Positions 13,167 to 24,169 of a stretch of DNA of 64,000 bases are shown piece after piece. The position numbers and the translations under genes are program-made. The stretch is from contig CM060193.1 in NCBI GenBank assembly GCA_030549335.1, positions 47,442,891 to 47,506,890 on the forward strand. Direction: 5' to 3'. The stretch comes from Pontederia crassipes. Its lineage: Eukaryota; Streptophyta; Magnoliopsida; Commelinales; Pontederiaceae. A model generated the notes under the pieces. The model was not told the origin of the DNA. It was given only the letters and a program-made list of their open reading frames with translations, and did no database searches. The stretch's first letter is position 1. Each line of letters opens with the position of its first letter.

Positions 13167-13305
13167 CCTCTTTATCTTTGTATGATGGCTCATGAAAGCG
13201 TTGTTATATCCAATTTCCCCACATTATGTGCTTGTGCCTCTTTATCTTTGTATGATGGCTCATGAAAGCGTTGTTATATCCAATTTCCCCACATTATGTG
13301 CTTGT
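13167..13305. repeat. Perfect tandem duplication, 70-bp period
   Basis: The unit starting CCTCTTTATCTTTG at 13167 is repeated directly at 13237 and identical through 13305 (70-bp then 69-bp copy). The lack of any mismatch indicates a recent slippage or repair event, or an assembly artefact. It lies about 150 bp from the MULE remnant. Confidence 0.9.
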
Positions 13306-13454
13306 AACTTTAGAACCATTTCTGCTTTGTTTTGTCAAAAGAAATATCTCTTTTTTCCTCCTCTAACCTTTCGTTGTTGGTAGTTTCCCTTTGTTACAAC
13401 TTTTTTGGGAGGAAGTTTAATTCGATGGCATGGTTGTGGATCCCATTGATCTTT

Positions 13455-14125
13455 TTAAGCACTCGAATGAATTGTATGTTCGTATATTTTAATTTGTGTC
13501 TTCACAAGATAACAAGGATAAACATACAAGTCTAACTTGTCATTCTTCCTATTTATGCATGCAAGTGCATGCACATAAGGAAGTCCACTTAATTGCCATG
13601 AATTGCAAGTGCATTTCTTATCCTTCAAATTAACCACAAAAGAATTATATGGTATCATTATTCTCCGCTCATTTGTGTTGGTCTACTTTGGTATACCAAG
13701 TGATCTTCTCTCAACAATTTAATTTTGTGAATTTCTTTGTCACTCCTGAGCAACACTGATAGGATTCAATTTTCGAAATGCTAATTTCTTCCTTAAAACT
13801 CCTCATCAACTTTGAGTTTATCATTTCAATCATGGTGAGTATTTTATTCTTAGTAATCAAAATAGAAGTACTAAAACTCTCAAATAAATTATTAAGTAAG
13901 ATATCACACTTTGAGTGAATCCTAAAGTGAGATAGGGTCCGCTCTTGCGGCAAGCAAGTTATATGCACTTTCACTTTACTTTTTAATCAAATCCATATAA
14001 TGCTCAAAGAGTTCAATATATGTCGATCTAGATGCGTATCATAATAGATCTTTTAATTCTTTATCCTTATGCTCTGACTACTTCTTAATAAAGTTTTGGT
14101 GCATATGTCGAACGTAAAACCTATT
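13455..14125 (-). pseudogene. Mutator-like (MULE/MURA) transposase remnant with SWIM zinc finger
   Basis: On the minus strand, in order, three MURA-type blocks can be read. Around 14110-14030 it reads FYVRHMHQNFIKK, then a stop, then SEHKDKELKDLL. At 13974-13711 it reads HSKCDILLNNLFESF followed by ILTMIEMINSKLM. At 13658-13455 there is a SWIM finger, CTCNSWQLSGLPYVHALACI, with CxC and a later CxH-type position altered (Y for C before VHA). These come from the C-terminal half of the transposase and lie in different frames with stops. No DDE core and no terminal inverted repeats were found. The relic is dead. Confidence 0.75.
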
Positions 14126-15710
14126 CTTTCATCATGAAAATTGTCCTTCCAACACATTTATCGAACCTTAGATTGATAATAAAATAAAAATGTCAAATCA
14201 TAAAGTAAAAAATCATTAATCTAAATGTTTGGCCATTCCAAAGCCATAAGTGATAAAGCTTAATAAAACTAATATAAAAAGTTTATAAAAAAAATACATC
14301 ATTCTATTAGACATGAGGGTCCAAGCATTGCAATTCTGAATATTCAAATCCTCAGCCAAAAAATTTAAAAACCATGATCAACTATCAAAAAGATTTGTGT
14401 CATTCTATTGGATGACAATAGTACTCCCATACTTGAGATCTTGAATGAACGATCATCTATGATTCAAGATGCTATAAAATTTGAGGACATTAACAACAAA
14501 AATAAGGAAAAATAAAGATCAAAATATTTTCACAAATTTGAGAATGGGTTAATGATAAGTGAAAATTGGTATGGAATAAGATTTTATTAATGAAGAAGCT
14601 TGTTAACCTAAATACAAGGATGATAATTATGTTGCATAATATATTGACAACTTTTAGTAATTAATTAGCAAGTTATCATCAGTAAATATCATATTTGATA
14701 ATAAAATTTAACATTAATATTACTGAGTTCATTATCTTATAGCTAGAAAATTTTGTTATTCAGCTAAACAATTCTTCTTCAAGAGAAAAACTAACCTTAG
14801 AAATTAACAAATATAGCATATTCAATGAATAGATGAGAAGAGAACATAATATCAACAACAAATCATAGACATTCATTATGATATCATGGGAGAAGTAAAC
14901 AAAGTCTTCATATGCAATATCGACAGAGGTGTAGAAAAATAAAATCAAAATTGAAAAAATAAGTTACATATCATTATTGTGGCAAGACAAGACATTTCAA
15001 GAAGTAGTGCAAAAAGCTGGAATATATGACAAATTAGCTGATTGGATGATGTTATTTGAACATTTCTTGAGGGAGAGCAAGTAGAGGAGTTTGATGTATG
15101 CATATTTCAATATATAATTGAGCTTGCATTTAATCTTATTTTAGTTCATTTTATCATATCATGTATTATTTTAATCAATTACTTGCTTTAATTCTTTAAT
15201 CATCAGACTATCTAAGTGTATGTTATTTTGCATATAAAATCACTTGCAATAAGCTGATGAATGATCCAAAGAAATTGCAAGATATATAGAAGGAATTCAA
15301 TTTTATAAAGAAAATCAACTAATCAATTAATAGGCCGCGAACACCATATCAGGATCGTGATAGCTATATTTACATGAGTCATTACACTTCGGCAATGGTC
15401 TTGATAGAGAAGATGCAAATTTACCATCCAACTTCGTTGGTGTTATTCTTTTGACGACATCTTCAAAACCATGACCAACTATCAAAACAATCAAACATAA
15501 CAAAAGAATAACTTTCTAATGAATAACAAACCCATAAAAATTATAATCCATATTTCATTATCTTGAGTCAAATATTATTTTTTTTTTAGTTTTTCTTCTA
15601 TTCTTTTAACTTCTTTCCATCTTTGTTTGACTTCTTTTTAGAATTTTAATAACAATGATTACATAAAACATGTAACGTTTCGTGAACGATGCATGCAGCA
15701 TGTCAGCGCC
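14126..15710. other. AT-rich intergenic DNA, no gene seen
   Basis: Only short frames occur. The part next to 14126 may hold more decayed MULE sequence, but no motif could be recognised. Confidence 0.45.
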
Positions 15711-15973
15711 TTAATCGGAGTCTGCCTGGACGCCGCCGGGAACGAGAGAGCGATAGAGAGGGCAGAACGGCTTCTGCACTAGCCAGCGACCGAGACAGGC
15801 AGGGTGGAAAGGGTGGCCGCACGGAGTCAACCCAACTTCCTCGCCGATGTCGAATTCATGCAAGTAGATCAGGCATGCCTTCTCTCGCACCACCAGAGGC
15901 GCCTTTCCTCTTCCTTCTTCTTCTTCTTCCACTGCCTCCTCCCCCACGTACACAACCCTCTCGAGCTGTGGTG

Positions 15974-15978
15974 GTACT
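15974..15978. repeat. Target-site duplication GTACT, left copy
   Basis: GTACT directly precedes the left LTR (TGTTATAATA at 15979) and is repeated exactly at 21215-21219 after the right LTR. Five bases is the usual Copia length. Confidence 0.95.
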
Positions 15979-16228
15979 TGTTATAATATACAAGTTGTAC
16001 ACATAGGATTACAAGTAGATTAGTTAGGACAGCTATACAAATAGTATCATTGTAAGAACACGATAGTTATAACTGTCGACTATAAATACATGACAATACA
16101 AACTCTGTAAAATGACTTTTCTTTGGTTTCATACAATTCTTCTTGATTCCTCTCGTGTGTGTTCACTCTGAATGTTGTGATCTATCATGCTGAGTTCTGC
16201 AATCTATCTTTTGTTACTCATCTTATCA
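15979..16228 (+). mobile_element. Left LTR of the Copia element
   Basis: Begins TGTTATAATATACAAG and ends CTTATCA just before the PBS. A TATA box TATAAATA at 16081-16088 is the likely promoter. It is longer than the right LTR by 2 bp (AC after TATAATAT). Confidence 0.95.
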
Positions 16229-16243
16229 TGGTATCAAAGCAAG
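16229..16243 (+). other. Primer-binding site
   Basis: TGGTATCAAAGCAAG abuts the left LTR. The first eight bases match the complement of the initiator Met tRNA 3' end; the rest differs from the common TGGTATCAGAGC at one base (A for G at position 9). Confidence 0.85.
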
Positions 16244-19040
16244 AACAATCAGAGTAGCTGCTAACTGCTGATTCTATAAAGGATTTGCAATGAAAGCACA
16301 TGATCTGATTTGCAGTGAACCAGGTGAACAATTTCTAATTTTGCTGATGGAATCGATCCTTTGATCAGATGTTGATCTGAGTTTTGTTGATGATCTGATT
16401 TTTCATCTGAATCGATTGGGATTAATGATATAAGTCTTGACCCATTCTGAATCTTGTATGATTCATTCTTGATATCTTGAACTTTTCATTTCTGAGATCT
16501 GTGGCAGATTTCAGGATTCTATGGCTCAAGAATTAGGAAATTTGTCCAACAGAAATGTAATTAGTATTGATCAGATGAGTCCATTGTATCTCATTGGATG
16601 CAATGAGGATTTCTTTACTTGGGAAAAACAAATTTTCTTTTGTGGATGGATCTTTTAATCGAGAATCTGTAGATGAATCTCTTAAAGGGTTATGGGATCG
16701 TGTAAATGCAATAGTTCTATCATGGATTATGAATGCAGTGTCTAATGAATTGTTAAGTGGAGTGATATATTCAGAAAATGCATCGCTAGTTTGGGCAGAT
16801 TTGAAGGAACGTTTTGACAAGTCACATGGAACTCGTATATTTCAAATTCTAAAAGGGATTCATACTTTACATCAAGAGAAAATGACAATCTCTTCATATT
16901 TTACCAAATTGAAATACTATTGGGATGAAATGTCATCCATTATAGAAATGCCTTCTTGCTCATGTGAGAAATCTGTCAAGTATGTGTAGTTCAATCTTGA
17001 TATGCACCTATATAAGTTCTTAATGGGATTAAATGACACATATGCCTCAACAAGAAGTCAAATTCTACTTATGAATCTTTTACCATCAGTTAATCAGGCA
17101 TATTCAATGTTACTTCAAGAAGAAAGCCAGAGGGGAATCAATTCTGGTATCACACCAGTCATACCTTTTGAAACAGCAGCAAATTATACATCCAAACCCA
17201 AGAGAAATTGGAATTTGGTCTGTGAACATTGTCACATCAAAGGTCATGATAAAAAAATCATGTTATAAGCTTGTAGGCTATCCTCCAGATTACAAATTCA
17301 AAAAGAAATCAGTTAAACAAAACAGTGTTGTCAATAATGCTGAAGTTGTTGCTGCTGCAGATTTTTCTAAAAATTTCTGCTCATCTACCAAGAATGTTCA
17401 GGGATTCACTCCAGAGCAATATAATCAAATCATCAAAACGCTCAATAAAGAATCAAGCACAGAAGATAGAGTTAATATGGCTACTGTATCAGTGGCATTA
17501 AATTCCTCAGCAAATGAAACAGGTTGGATTCTAGACACAGGGGCCACCAACCATATGTGTTCCTCTCCATATTTGTTAACACATCTTATTCCTAACAAAT
17601 CTGATCATATAGTGAAATTACTAGATGGCAGTTCATCTAATCTTACACACACAAGATGTTATATGCTGCATCCAAAAAATTTGATAACCAATGTATTAGG
17701 TGTACCCACATTCAGAGTTAATTTGTTGTCAGTATCTCAACTATGTCAGGATCTGAATTGTTCAGTAACCTTCTTCTCTAATTGTTGTGTACTGCAGGAC
17801 CTCTCAAATGGGAAGGTGATGGAAATTGGTAAGGTGAAGAATGGTCTTTACTACCTGATGAATGGGATGAATGATGGACATGAAGATGGTCTTCAAAATT
17901 TGCTCCATATGAACAATCATCAGCCTCCTTTGCATCTTCAACTTCCACCTTTTGTTTCCAATACTTCTCATATTTCTTCTTGTAAACTTTGGCATCTCAG
18001 ACTTGGACATCCATCTGTTTCCAAGCTGAAACTATTATCTTTTCTTTCAGATTCTGTTGCGATGAATAAAACTTTAGAATGTTCAATATGTCCATTAGCC
18101 AAACAAACTCGTTTACCATTTCCAAATAGTAATTCTCTTGCTGCAGAACATTTTCATTTATTACATATGGATGTGTAGGGACCATATAAATGCTCAACAC
18201 ATGATAATAAAAGGTTCTTTCTTATCATTGTTGATGACAATACTAGGTATACTTGGATTTTCTTGTTGAATTTCAAAAGTGATACCTTTTTTGTCTCCAA
18301 CAATTTCTCTCCTATATTCATACTCAGTTTCATGGAATTGTTCAGAAAATAAGGACTAATAATGGGTCTGAATTATGCAATTTTCAATGAAACTCTTTTC
18401 TTTCTTCTCTTGGAATTGTTCATGAAATCATTTGTACATATTCTCAACAACAAAATGGCATTGTTGAAAGAAAACATAGACACCTTCTTGACATTGCAAG
18501 AGCATTAAAGTTTCATTCTAATGTTCCCTTGACATTTTTGAGAGAATGCATCCAAACAGTTGTTTATTTGGCTAACAGAATTCCTTCCTCAATTCTAAAC
18601 AATATTTCACCATATAAAAAGCTGTTCCATAAAGCTCCACAGTATAACAATCTAAAGGTCTTTGGATGTCAAGCCTTTGCTACAGATGTCACTGTCCAAG
18701 ATAAATTTGGAGCTCGAGCTATATCAGCTGTTTTCATGGGCTATCCTTCTACTAAAAAAGGATATAAACTCTTTAATCCTCTTCTTCATAAGTTCTTTGT
18801 CAGTCGAGATGTTGTATTCCATGAAAATGTATTCCCTTTTCATTCCACACTTAAAGCCTCTTCTACTCCTATGGGTTCAAATGATGATAGTCCTTTATTC
18901 CAGTCTGCTCATTCTAATCCTGATATTTGTCTTAATGATGTCATTTCTGTGACAGCAGCTGATAACCCTGTTGATTCCTCTTCTGTAACTCCAGCCATAT
19001 TCCTACTTCTTCTCTTTCTCCACTTGCAACTTCTTCTATG

Positions 19041-19100
19041 TCTGATTCTTTGCCTTGTACTTCTTTTATGTCTGATTCTTTGCCTTGTACTTCTTCTTCT
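19041..19100. repeat. 30-bp tandem duplication inside the Copia pol region
   Basis: TCTGATTCTTTGCCTTGTAC at 19041 is repeated at 19071, a 30-bp period that keeps the frame. It sits in the low-complexity linker between integrase and reverse transcriptase. Confidence 0.8.
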
Positions 19101-20421
19101 ATGTATATCCCTTCCATTGATAATCAAATTGTTTCATTTGAGGAACAAAACAGAAGACCAGTCAGGCATACCAGGCATCTCATTTGGCATAAAGAGTATG
19201 CTTTTGCCTCCATCAAGCCTTCATCTTCTCAAATGAAAGGACATGTACATGAAGTTTTGTATCCCATTGCAAATTATATTTCCTACAATCATTTGTCTCG
19301 ACAATATCAGCGCTTTCTAACTTCCATATCTAAAGTTTAGGAACCACAATCTTATTATCAGGCCGGCAAAGATGACAATTGGATTCAGGTCATGAAGGAT
19401 GAATTTAAGGCATTGGAATTGAATCAAACATGGACCCTAACAAATCTACCAATTGGGAAGCAAGCTATTGGATGTCGATGAATTTAAAAATTCAAATATC
19501 TTGCTGATGGATCACTTGACAAATACAAAGCTAGGTTGGTAGCAAAGGGATATAATCAGCAGTTTGACACTTACTATAATGAAACTTTCTCTCCAGTGGC
19601 AAAGATGACAACAGTGAGAATTGCTTCAGCATTAACAGCCATGAACTCTTGGCCTTTTTTCCAAATGGATGTGAACAATGCATTCTTACAAGGAGATTTA
19701 GAAGAAGAAGTGTACATGGAGATTCCACAAGGTTTTCAGCAAAAGGAAAATCAGAAAGTGGTATGTAAATTGAATAAATCATTATATGGGCTTAAACAAG
19801 CTAGTAGGCAATGGAATTGTAAATTGACTACAGCCCTGATTAGTAATGGTTATGTTCAAAGCTTAAATGACTATTCTCTTTTTACCAAAAGAGATTGTGA
19901 TAAATTTGTACTAATGCTCATATCTGTTGATGATATCCTTATTACTGGAAATAATATCACTCTGATAAATGAATTGAAGGATGTTCTAAAGAAAATTTTC
20001 AAAATTAAGGATATGGGAGAAATGAAGTATTTCTTAGGTATTGAGATAGCTAGAAATAAGACAGGTTTTGTTTTGAATTAGAGGAAGTATGCACTCGAGT
20101 TAATATCAGAAATAGGCCTTTCAGCAGCAAAGCTAGCTATCACCCCTTTGGAAGTTAATAAAAAATTTACATCCATTGAATATGATAAATTCCTTGGTAT
20201 TAATTCAGAAGACAAGGCACTGACTGATATATCTATTTATCAAAGATTAGTGGGTCGTTTACAGTACCTAACCATGACCATACCTGACATAGTATATGCT
20301 GTCCAAACACTTAGTCAATTCATGGATGCACCTAAAGAATCACACATGGAAGCAGCCAAGAGGATAGTCAGATATATTAAAGGGACACCAGGACTTGGAA
20401 TCTTATACAGAGTTGATAAAT

Positions 20422-20510
20422 ATCAGAGTTGAAGCTTTTTGTGACTCAGATTGGGCATCATGTCAAAATCAGAGTTGAAGCTTTTTGTGACTCAGATTGG
20501 GCATCATGTC
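20422..20510. repeat. 46-bp tandem duplication breaking the RNase H region
   Basis: ATCAGAGTTGAAGC...GCATCATGTC at 20422-20464 recurs at 20468-20510. A 46-bp period is not divisible by three, and the duplication also repeats an in-frame TGA, so it inactivates the RNase H part of the polyprotein. Confidence 0.85.
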
Positions 20511-20956
20511 CAATTTCAAGGAAGTCAATTACAGGGTATTGTGTAAAGTTGGGGAGTAATCTCATTTCATGAAAAGCAAAAAAATAGAAGACAGTGTCCA
20601 GGCCATCAGCAGAAGCAGAGTACAGAAGTATGGCAGATACAACCTCAGAAATCATTTGGATTGAAGGGATTCTTAAAGACATTGGCATTACTTTTTTACG
20701 GCCATCCAAAATTTTCTATGATAACAAAGCAGTGTTACAGATAGCAAACAACCCAGTATTCCATGAGAAGACAAAACATATTGGCATAGATTGTCACTTC
20801 ATTCGTGATAGAATCAAATCAAAATTGCTACAAGCACTCTACATTCCATCAAAAGATCAATTAGCTGATGTTATGACAAAAGGATTATGCTCAGGACAAC
20901 ATGAGAAACTCATTAATTGCATTGGAATGTATGACATACATAAACCATGTAAACTT

Positions 20957-20966
20957 GAAGGGGGTG
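20957..20966 (+). other. Polypurine tract
   Basis: GAAGGGGGTG lies directly before the right LTR, where the plus-strand primer tract is expected. Confidence 0.8.
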
Positions 20967-21214
20967 TGTTATAATATAAGTTGTACACATAGGATTACAG
21001 GTGGATTAGTTAGGACAGCTGTACAAATAGTATCATTGTAAGAACATGACAGTTATAACTGTCGACTATAAATACATGACAATACATACTCTGTAAAATG
21101 ACTTTTCTTTGGCTTCATACAATTCTTCTTGATTCCTCTCGTGTGTCTTCACTCTGAATGTTGAGATCTATCATGCTGAGTGCTGCAATCTATCTTTTGT
21201 TACTCTTCTTATCA
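20967..21214 (+). mobile_element. Right LTR of the Copia element
   Basis: Begins TGTTATAATATAAG and ends CTTATCA; 248 bp; aligned by eye to the left LTR with about 11 substitutions. Followed by GTACT. Confidence 0.95.
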
Positions 21215-21219
21215 GTACT
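21215..21219. repeat. Target-site duplication GTACT, right copy
   Basis: Exact match to 15974-15978. Keeping only one of the two copies restores the RING gene frame. Confidence 0.95.
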
Positions 21220-21716
21220 GCTACGGGTCGACCCAGTTTAGGAGGCAAGGGATCGCTCGTGGCCAATACAACCTCCAGCTCCATCTCTTGCATACGGCGA
21301 GTCCTCCGGTGCATCGACAAGAAGAACCGCTGCACGCGTCGGCGAACGAAGCAGTCAATCGTCAGGTACAAGAAGTTTACGTAGTCGTCGCCGAGGTCAA
21401 GGCGATGGACGACGTTGTCAAGAATCCCCTCTCGTAGGCGGAACAGTTGAGACAGGAGGAGATCCACAGTGGCGGACCGGTCATCCCGAGATGCTGGCGC
21501 ACGACGGTACGTGCTCACGTAGAACTGCAGCCGCAAGTTGACCTCCTCTGCGGCGGCGGCGGTGGCGGCATCGCTGTCGTTCAGCAAGGAGAAGAAGATG
21601 GAGGAATGGAGGAGGCCCATTAAGGTGTTCCTGTACCCGAAACCGTGCCAACTCACCAGCGGCGACCCGTGGAGATCAACGAGAACTCCTCCGTCCGAAG
21701 GGGATGCCAATGCCAT

Positions 21717-24169
21717 GGTTGTTGTAAGTAAGCGAAGGCCATGCCGTTAGTAGTATTATATATCTACGTTGCCTCATCTTTCGCTAGTCCAATTGTGAAG
21801 AGGATTTCTTGAAATATTTTTCTACATGGGAAAGTATATATGACCGTCGTAAAAGGAACTTATAGTTGACTAAAATGACTGAATCACTAATCCCTTCACT
21901 TTTGTATTATTACGACCAAGTAATTCCAACAATTAACATTTATTAACAAGTATAAATCAATCAAAATGATTTATAAGTAGTTCTAATTTTTTTTCGGTAA
22001 TTAAAAAAATTGATAAACACTTATTTTAAGTCAAAAAAATAAGTTAAGAGATTCTAACTTATTTTGTGTGAAAAAAAGTTGATTAGTTTAATAATGTAAG
22101 ATTTTGCCTTTAGAATATACATAACTTTTCTTCATTTATTTTCTCTATTATATTATTAAGATCTTTTTATCATTTGAAATTATTAAGATCTTTTTATCAT
22201 TTGATTAAAATAATAACTTATAAATTTTTTTATTACCACACACGTAACTATTTATTTTTAAAATAAGCTTCAACTATTACACTACTTATCAACACTTCAA
22301 TTCATCAACTATTTTATATCAATTAAGTCAAACGAGCTCTATTAGTTACCTTAAAGGTAAATCATATATAGAGTCATTTTCAAAAATTGGTACCATCCCA
22401 CATTTTAACTCAATTATGTAAATTAACAAATTAGTTTATCAACTACTTAAACATTTCAAATTTAGACACTTTTGTATATTAATTATTTTTAATGCATATT
22501 AGATAATAACTTTAAATCATAAATGATAATTTAATATTTATTATGATAATAAATATAATATACCTACATTTATATATTATATTAAAATGAAAGTTTTATC
22601 ATGCCACATGTCATTATCTCAATTTTTAAAGAGAAAATGTACATAGATAATTCTTTTTAAATCAAAATAGAATTATTAAAATCTACAAAAACAAATTATC
22701 TAATCAAAATATTTTTAAGAACTGAAAATATATATTTATATATTATACTAAATGAGAGTCATTTAATGCAACATATGCTATCATTTAAAAATAATAATAA
22801 TAAAATTTCTCTTTACATCTAAAAGATTAAATTATATACGATTTAAGAAAATTGCGTATGCTATCAATTATTTTATCACAATGAATACTAGATTATCATT
22901 TAAATTTTATGTTATTAAAAATAAGTAATATTGAAAGAGACTAAATTTGAAATGTTTGAATAGTTAAGGAATTAATTTATTATTTTAGAAAGTTAGAGTA
23001 CTGACTTGAGATCACCATTAAAGTTAGGATACCAATATTAAAAATTACTCATCTAGATGTCCGAGCAACAACCTCTTATGCATACATAACCTTTTCCACT
23101 AACTATTGTAAATGTTTTTTTATCTCTCTCTATATTTAATATATATTCTCGTTTCATGCTATATACAGAGGATGTTCTTTTGAAAAAAAAAACAAATCTA
23201 GAATATTTTTAAAAAATATATTTAAGGATGAGGGTGTCATACAGTACCACACCTCAACTCGCAGATTGTTTAATCTGGAATTAAAATTTCATCGGGGAAA
23301 TTATATGTCTCTTGTTTTAAAATTTATTTTTCCTTTTCTCATACTAAGTCTTGGGTCTCCATTTCAGATCCGACAGGAAAAAAACTAGTAAATAAAATCG
23401 GGTTGAAATAAATAAAGTTAACTTAGCCCAACCCAATTATACTGCAATCAAATTTGGATTTTGTTCGGGCTTTGTATTTAAAATGGAAAAAAATTCCAAG
23501 AGTAATGTATATTTTATTATAATACAATATATTATTATCAAATTAATTATATTGGTTTCTAGCTTTTCATGTTGTACTCATGCAGGCAACATTATTTGCT
23601 TCTTAGTGTACGAACCTTTTTATTTTTTTAAACAACATGTCTGTCTTTTTTTTAATTATTTCTTTAAATCTCTCCTAAACTATCATGATTTTTTTAATTA
23701 TAAAGTATAAACTTACCTTACAATATCTCTAAATTTTATCGCATCATTCACTTTAATCATTTCTCCTCATTTTGTGAACTTTTCTATTATTTTTGTTATT
23801 ATACTATTTATGAAAAGACTAAAATATTCTTACATAAACTCTTCTCTCTTTTAATATTAAAAATAATATAAAATATAAAAATAATAATTTATTATTATAT
23901 ATTAATGCCCTACCTCTAGTGGAAGTTTATTTTAGTTTTATATTATTTTTTAACATTAAAAGTGAGAAAAATTCGTCGAAGGATATTTTAGTTTTTTTAT
24001 AAATGAAAAAAATAAAAAAAATAAAAAAATTAACAGAATCAGACAGAACGAGTAAAGTGAAAATTGCAATAAAGTTAATAAGATAAGTTCATATTTTAAA
24101 TTAGATGTGAAAAATCACGATAGTTTATGTGAGGTTTAAAGAAATAATCTTTTTTTCCTAGCAATCAAG
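21717..24169. other. AT-rich intergenic DNA, no gene seen
   Basis: Upstream of the RING gene. It contains a small 27-bp tandem duplication (22152-22177 and 22179-22204) and many long A/T runs. No coding or transposon ends were recognised. Confidence 0.5.

Larger units (their letters stand above)
16521..20974 (+). pseudogene. Copia gag-pol polyprotein, broken
   Basis: Gag opens near ATG 16521, shifts frame before 16594, and shows a UBN2_3-type domain (ISLLGKNKFSFVDGS...LWDRVNAIVLSWI). TAG at 16987-16989 interrupts it. The zinc knuckle (CEHCHIKGHD, then KKSCYKL) is split by a frame change at the A-run near 17251. Protease reads WILDTGATNHM at about 17524. GAG-pre-integrase has LWHLRLGHPS and CSICPLAKQ. 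A TAG at 18176-18178 ends the frame before the integrase core, where an Asp-type position reads Asn (about 18357). Reverse transcriptase (about 19370-20080) has AFLQGDLEEEVYM, LYGLKQASRQW and SVDDILITG where YVDDI is usual. RNase H (about 20590-20930) has AEYRSMADTTSEIIW and DQLADVMTKGL. Several independent breaks mean loss of function. Confidence 0.93.
15979..21214 (+). mobile_element. Complete but decayed Ty1/Copia LTR retrotransposon (5236 bp) in the RING gene
   Basis: Order on the plus strand: LTR 15979-16228, PBS 16229-16243, gag, protease, integrase, reverse transcriptase, RNase H, polypurine tract 20957-20966, LTR 20967-21214, flanked by GTACT. Protease before integrase before RT is the Copia order. 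The LTRs (250 and 248 bp) differ by about 11 substitutions and one 2-bp indel. The coding region has several stops and frameshifts, so the element is not autonomous. Confidence 0.97.
15711..21716 (-). pseudogene. RING-H2 finger gene (E3 ubiquitin ligase-like) split by a Copia element
   Basis: The 5' part runs from ATG 21716 to 21215, and the 3' part from 15973 to stop TAA at 15713-15711. The Copia element plus one target-duplication copy lies between them. The two parts add to 765 nt and stay in one frame without a stop (254 aa, no intron). Residues 1-170 are an unrecognised region. A Glu run follows (about 182-187), then a RING-H2 domain (residues 201-241). The ligands seen are C201, C219, H221, H224, C227 and C238, but position 2 (Y204) and position 8 (Y241) are Tyr instead of Cys, so each zinc site lacks one ligand. 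RING-H2 proteins pass ubiquitin from E2 to substrates; this copy could not do so with the insertion and probably not without it. GC-rich coding, unlike the inserted AT-rich element. Confidence 0.85.

Noticed and set aside
15711..15953. An independent 80-codon RING gene
   Set aside because: Its frame continues exactly into 21215-21716 once the Copia element is removed, so it is the 3' part of one gene.
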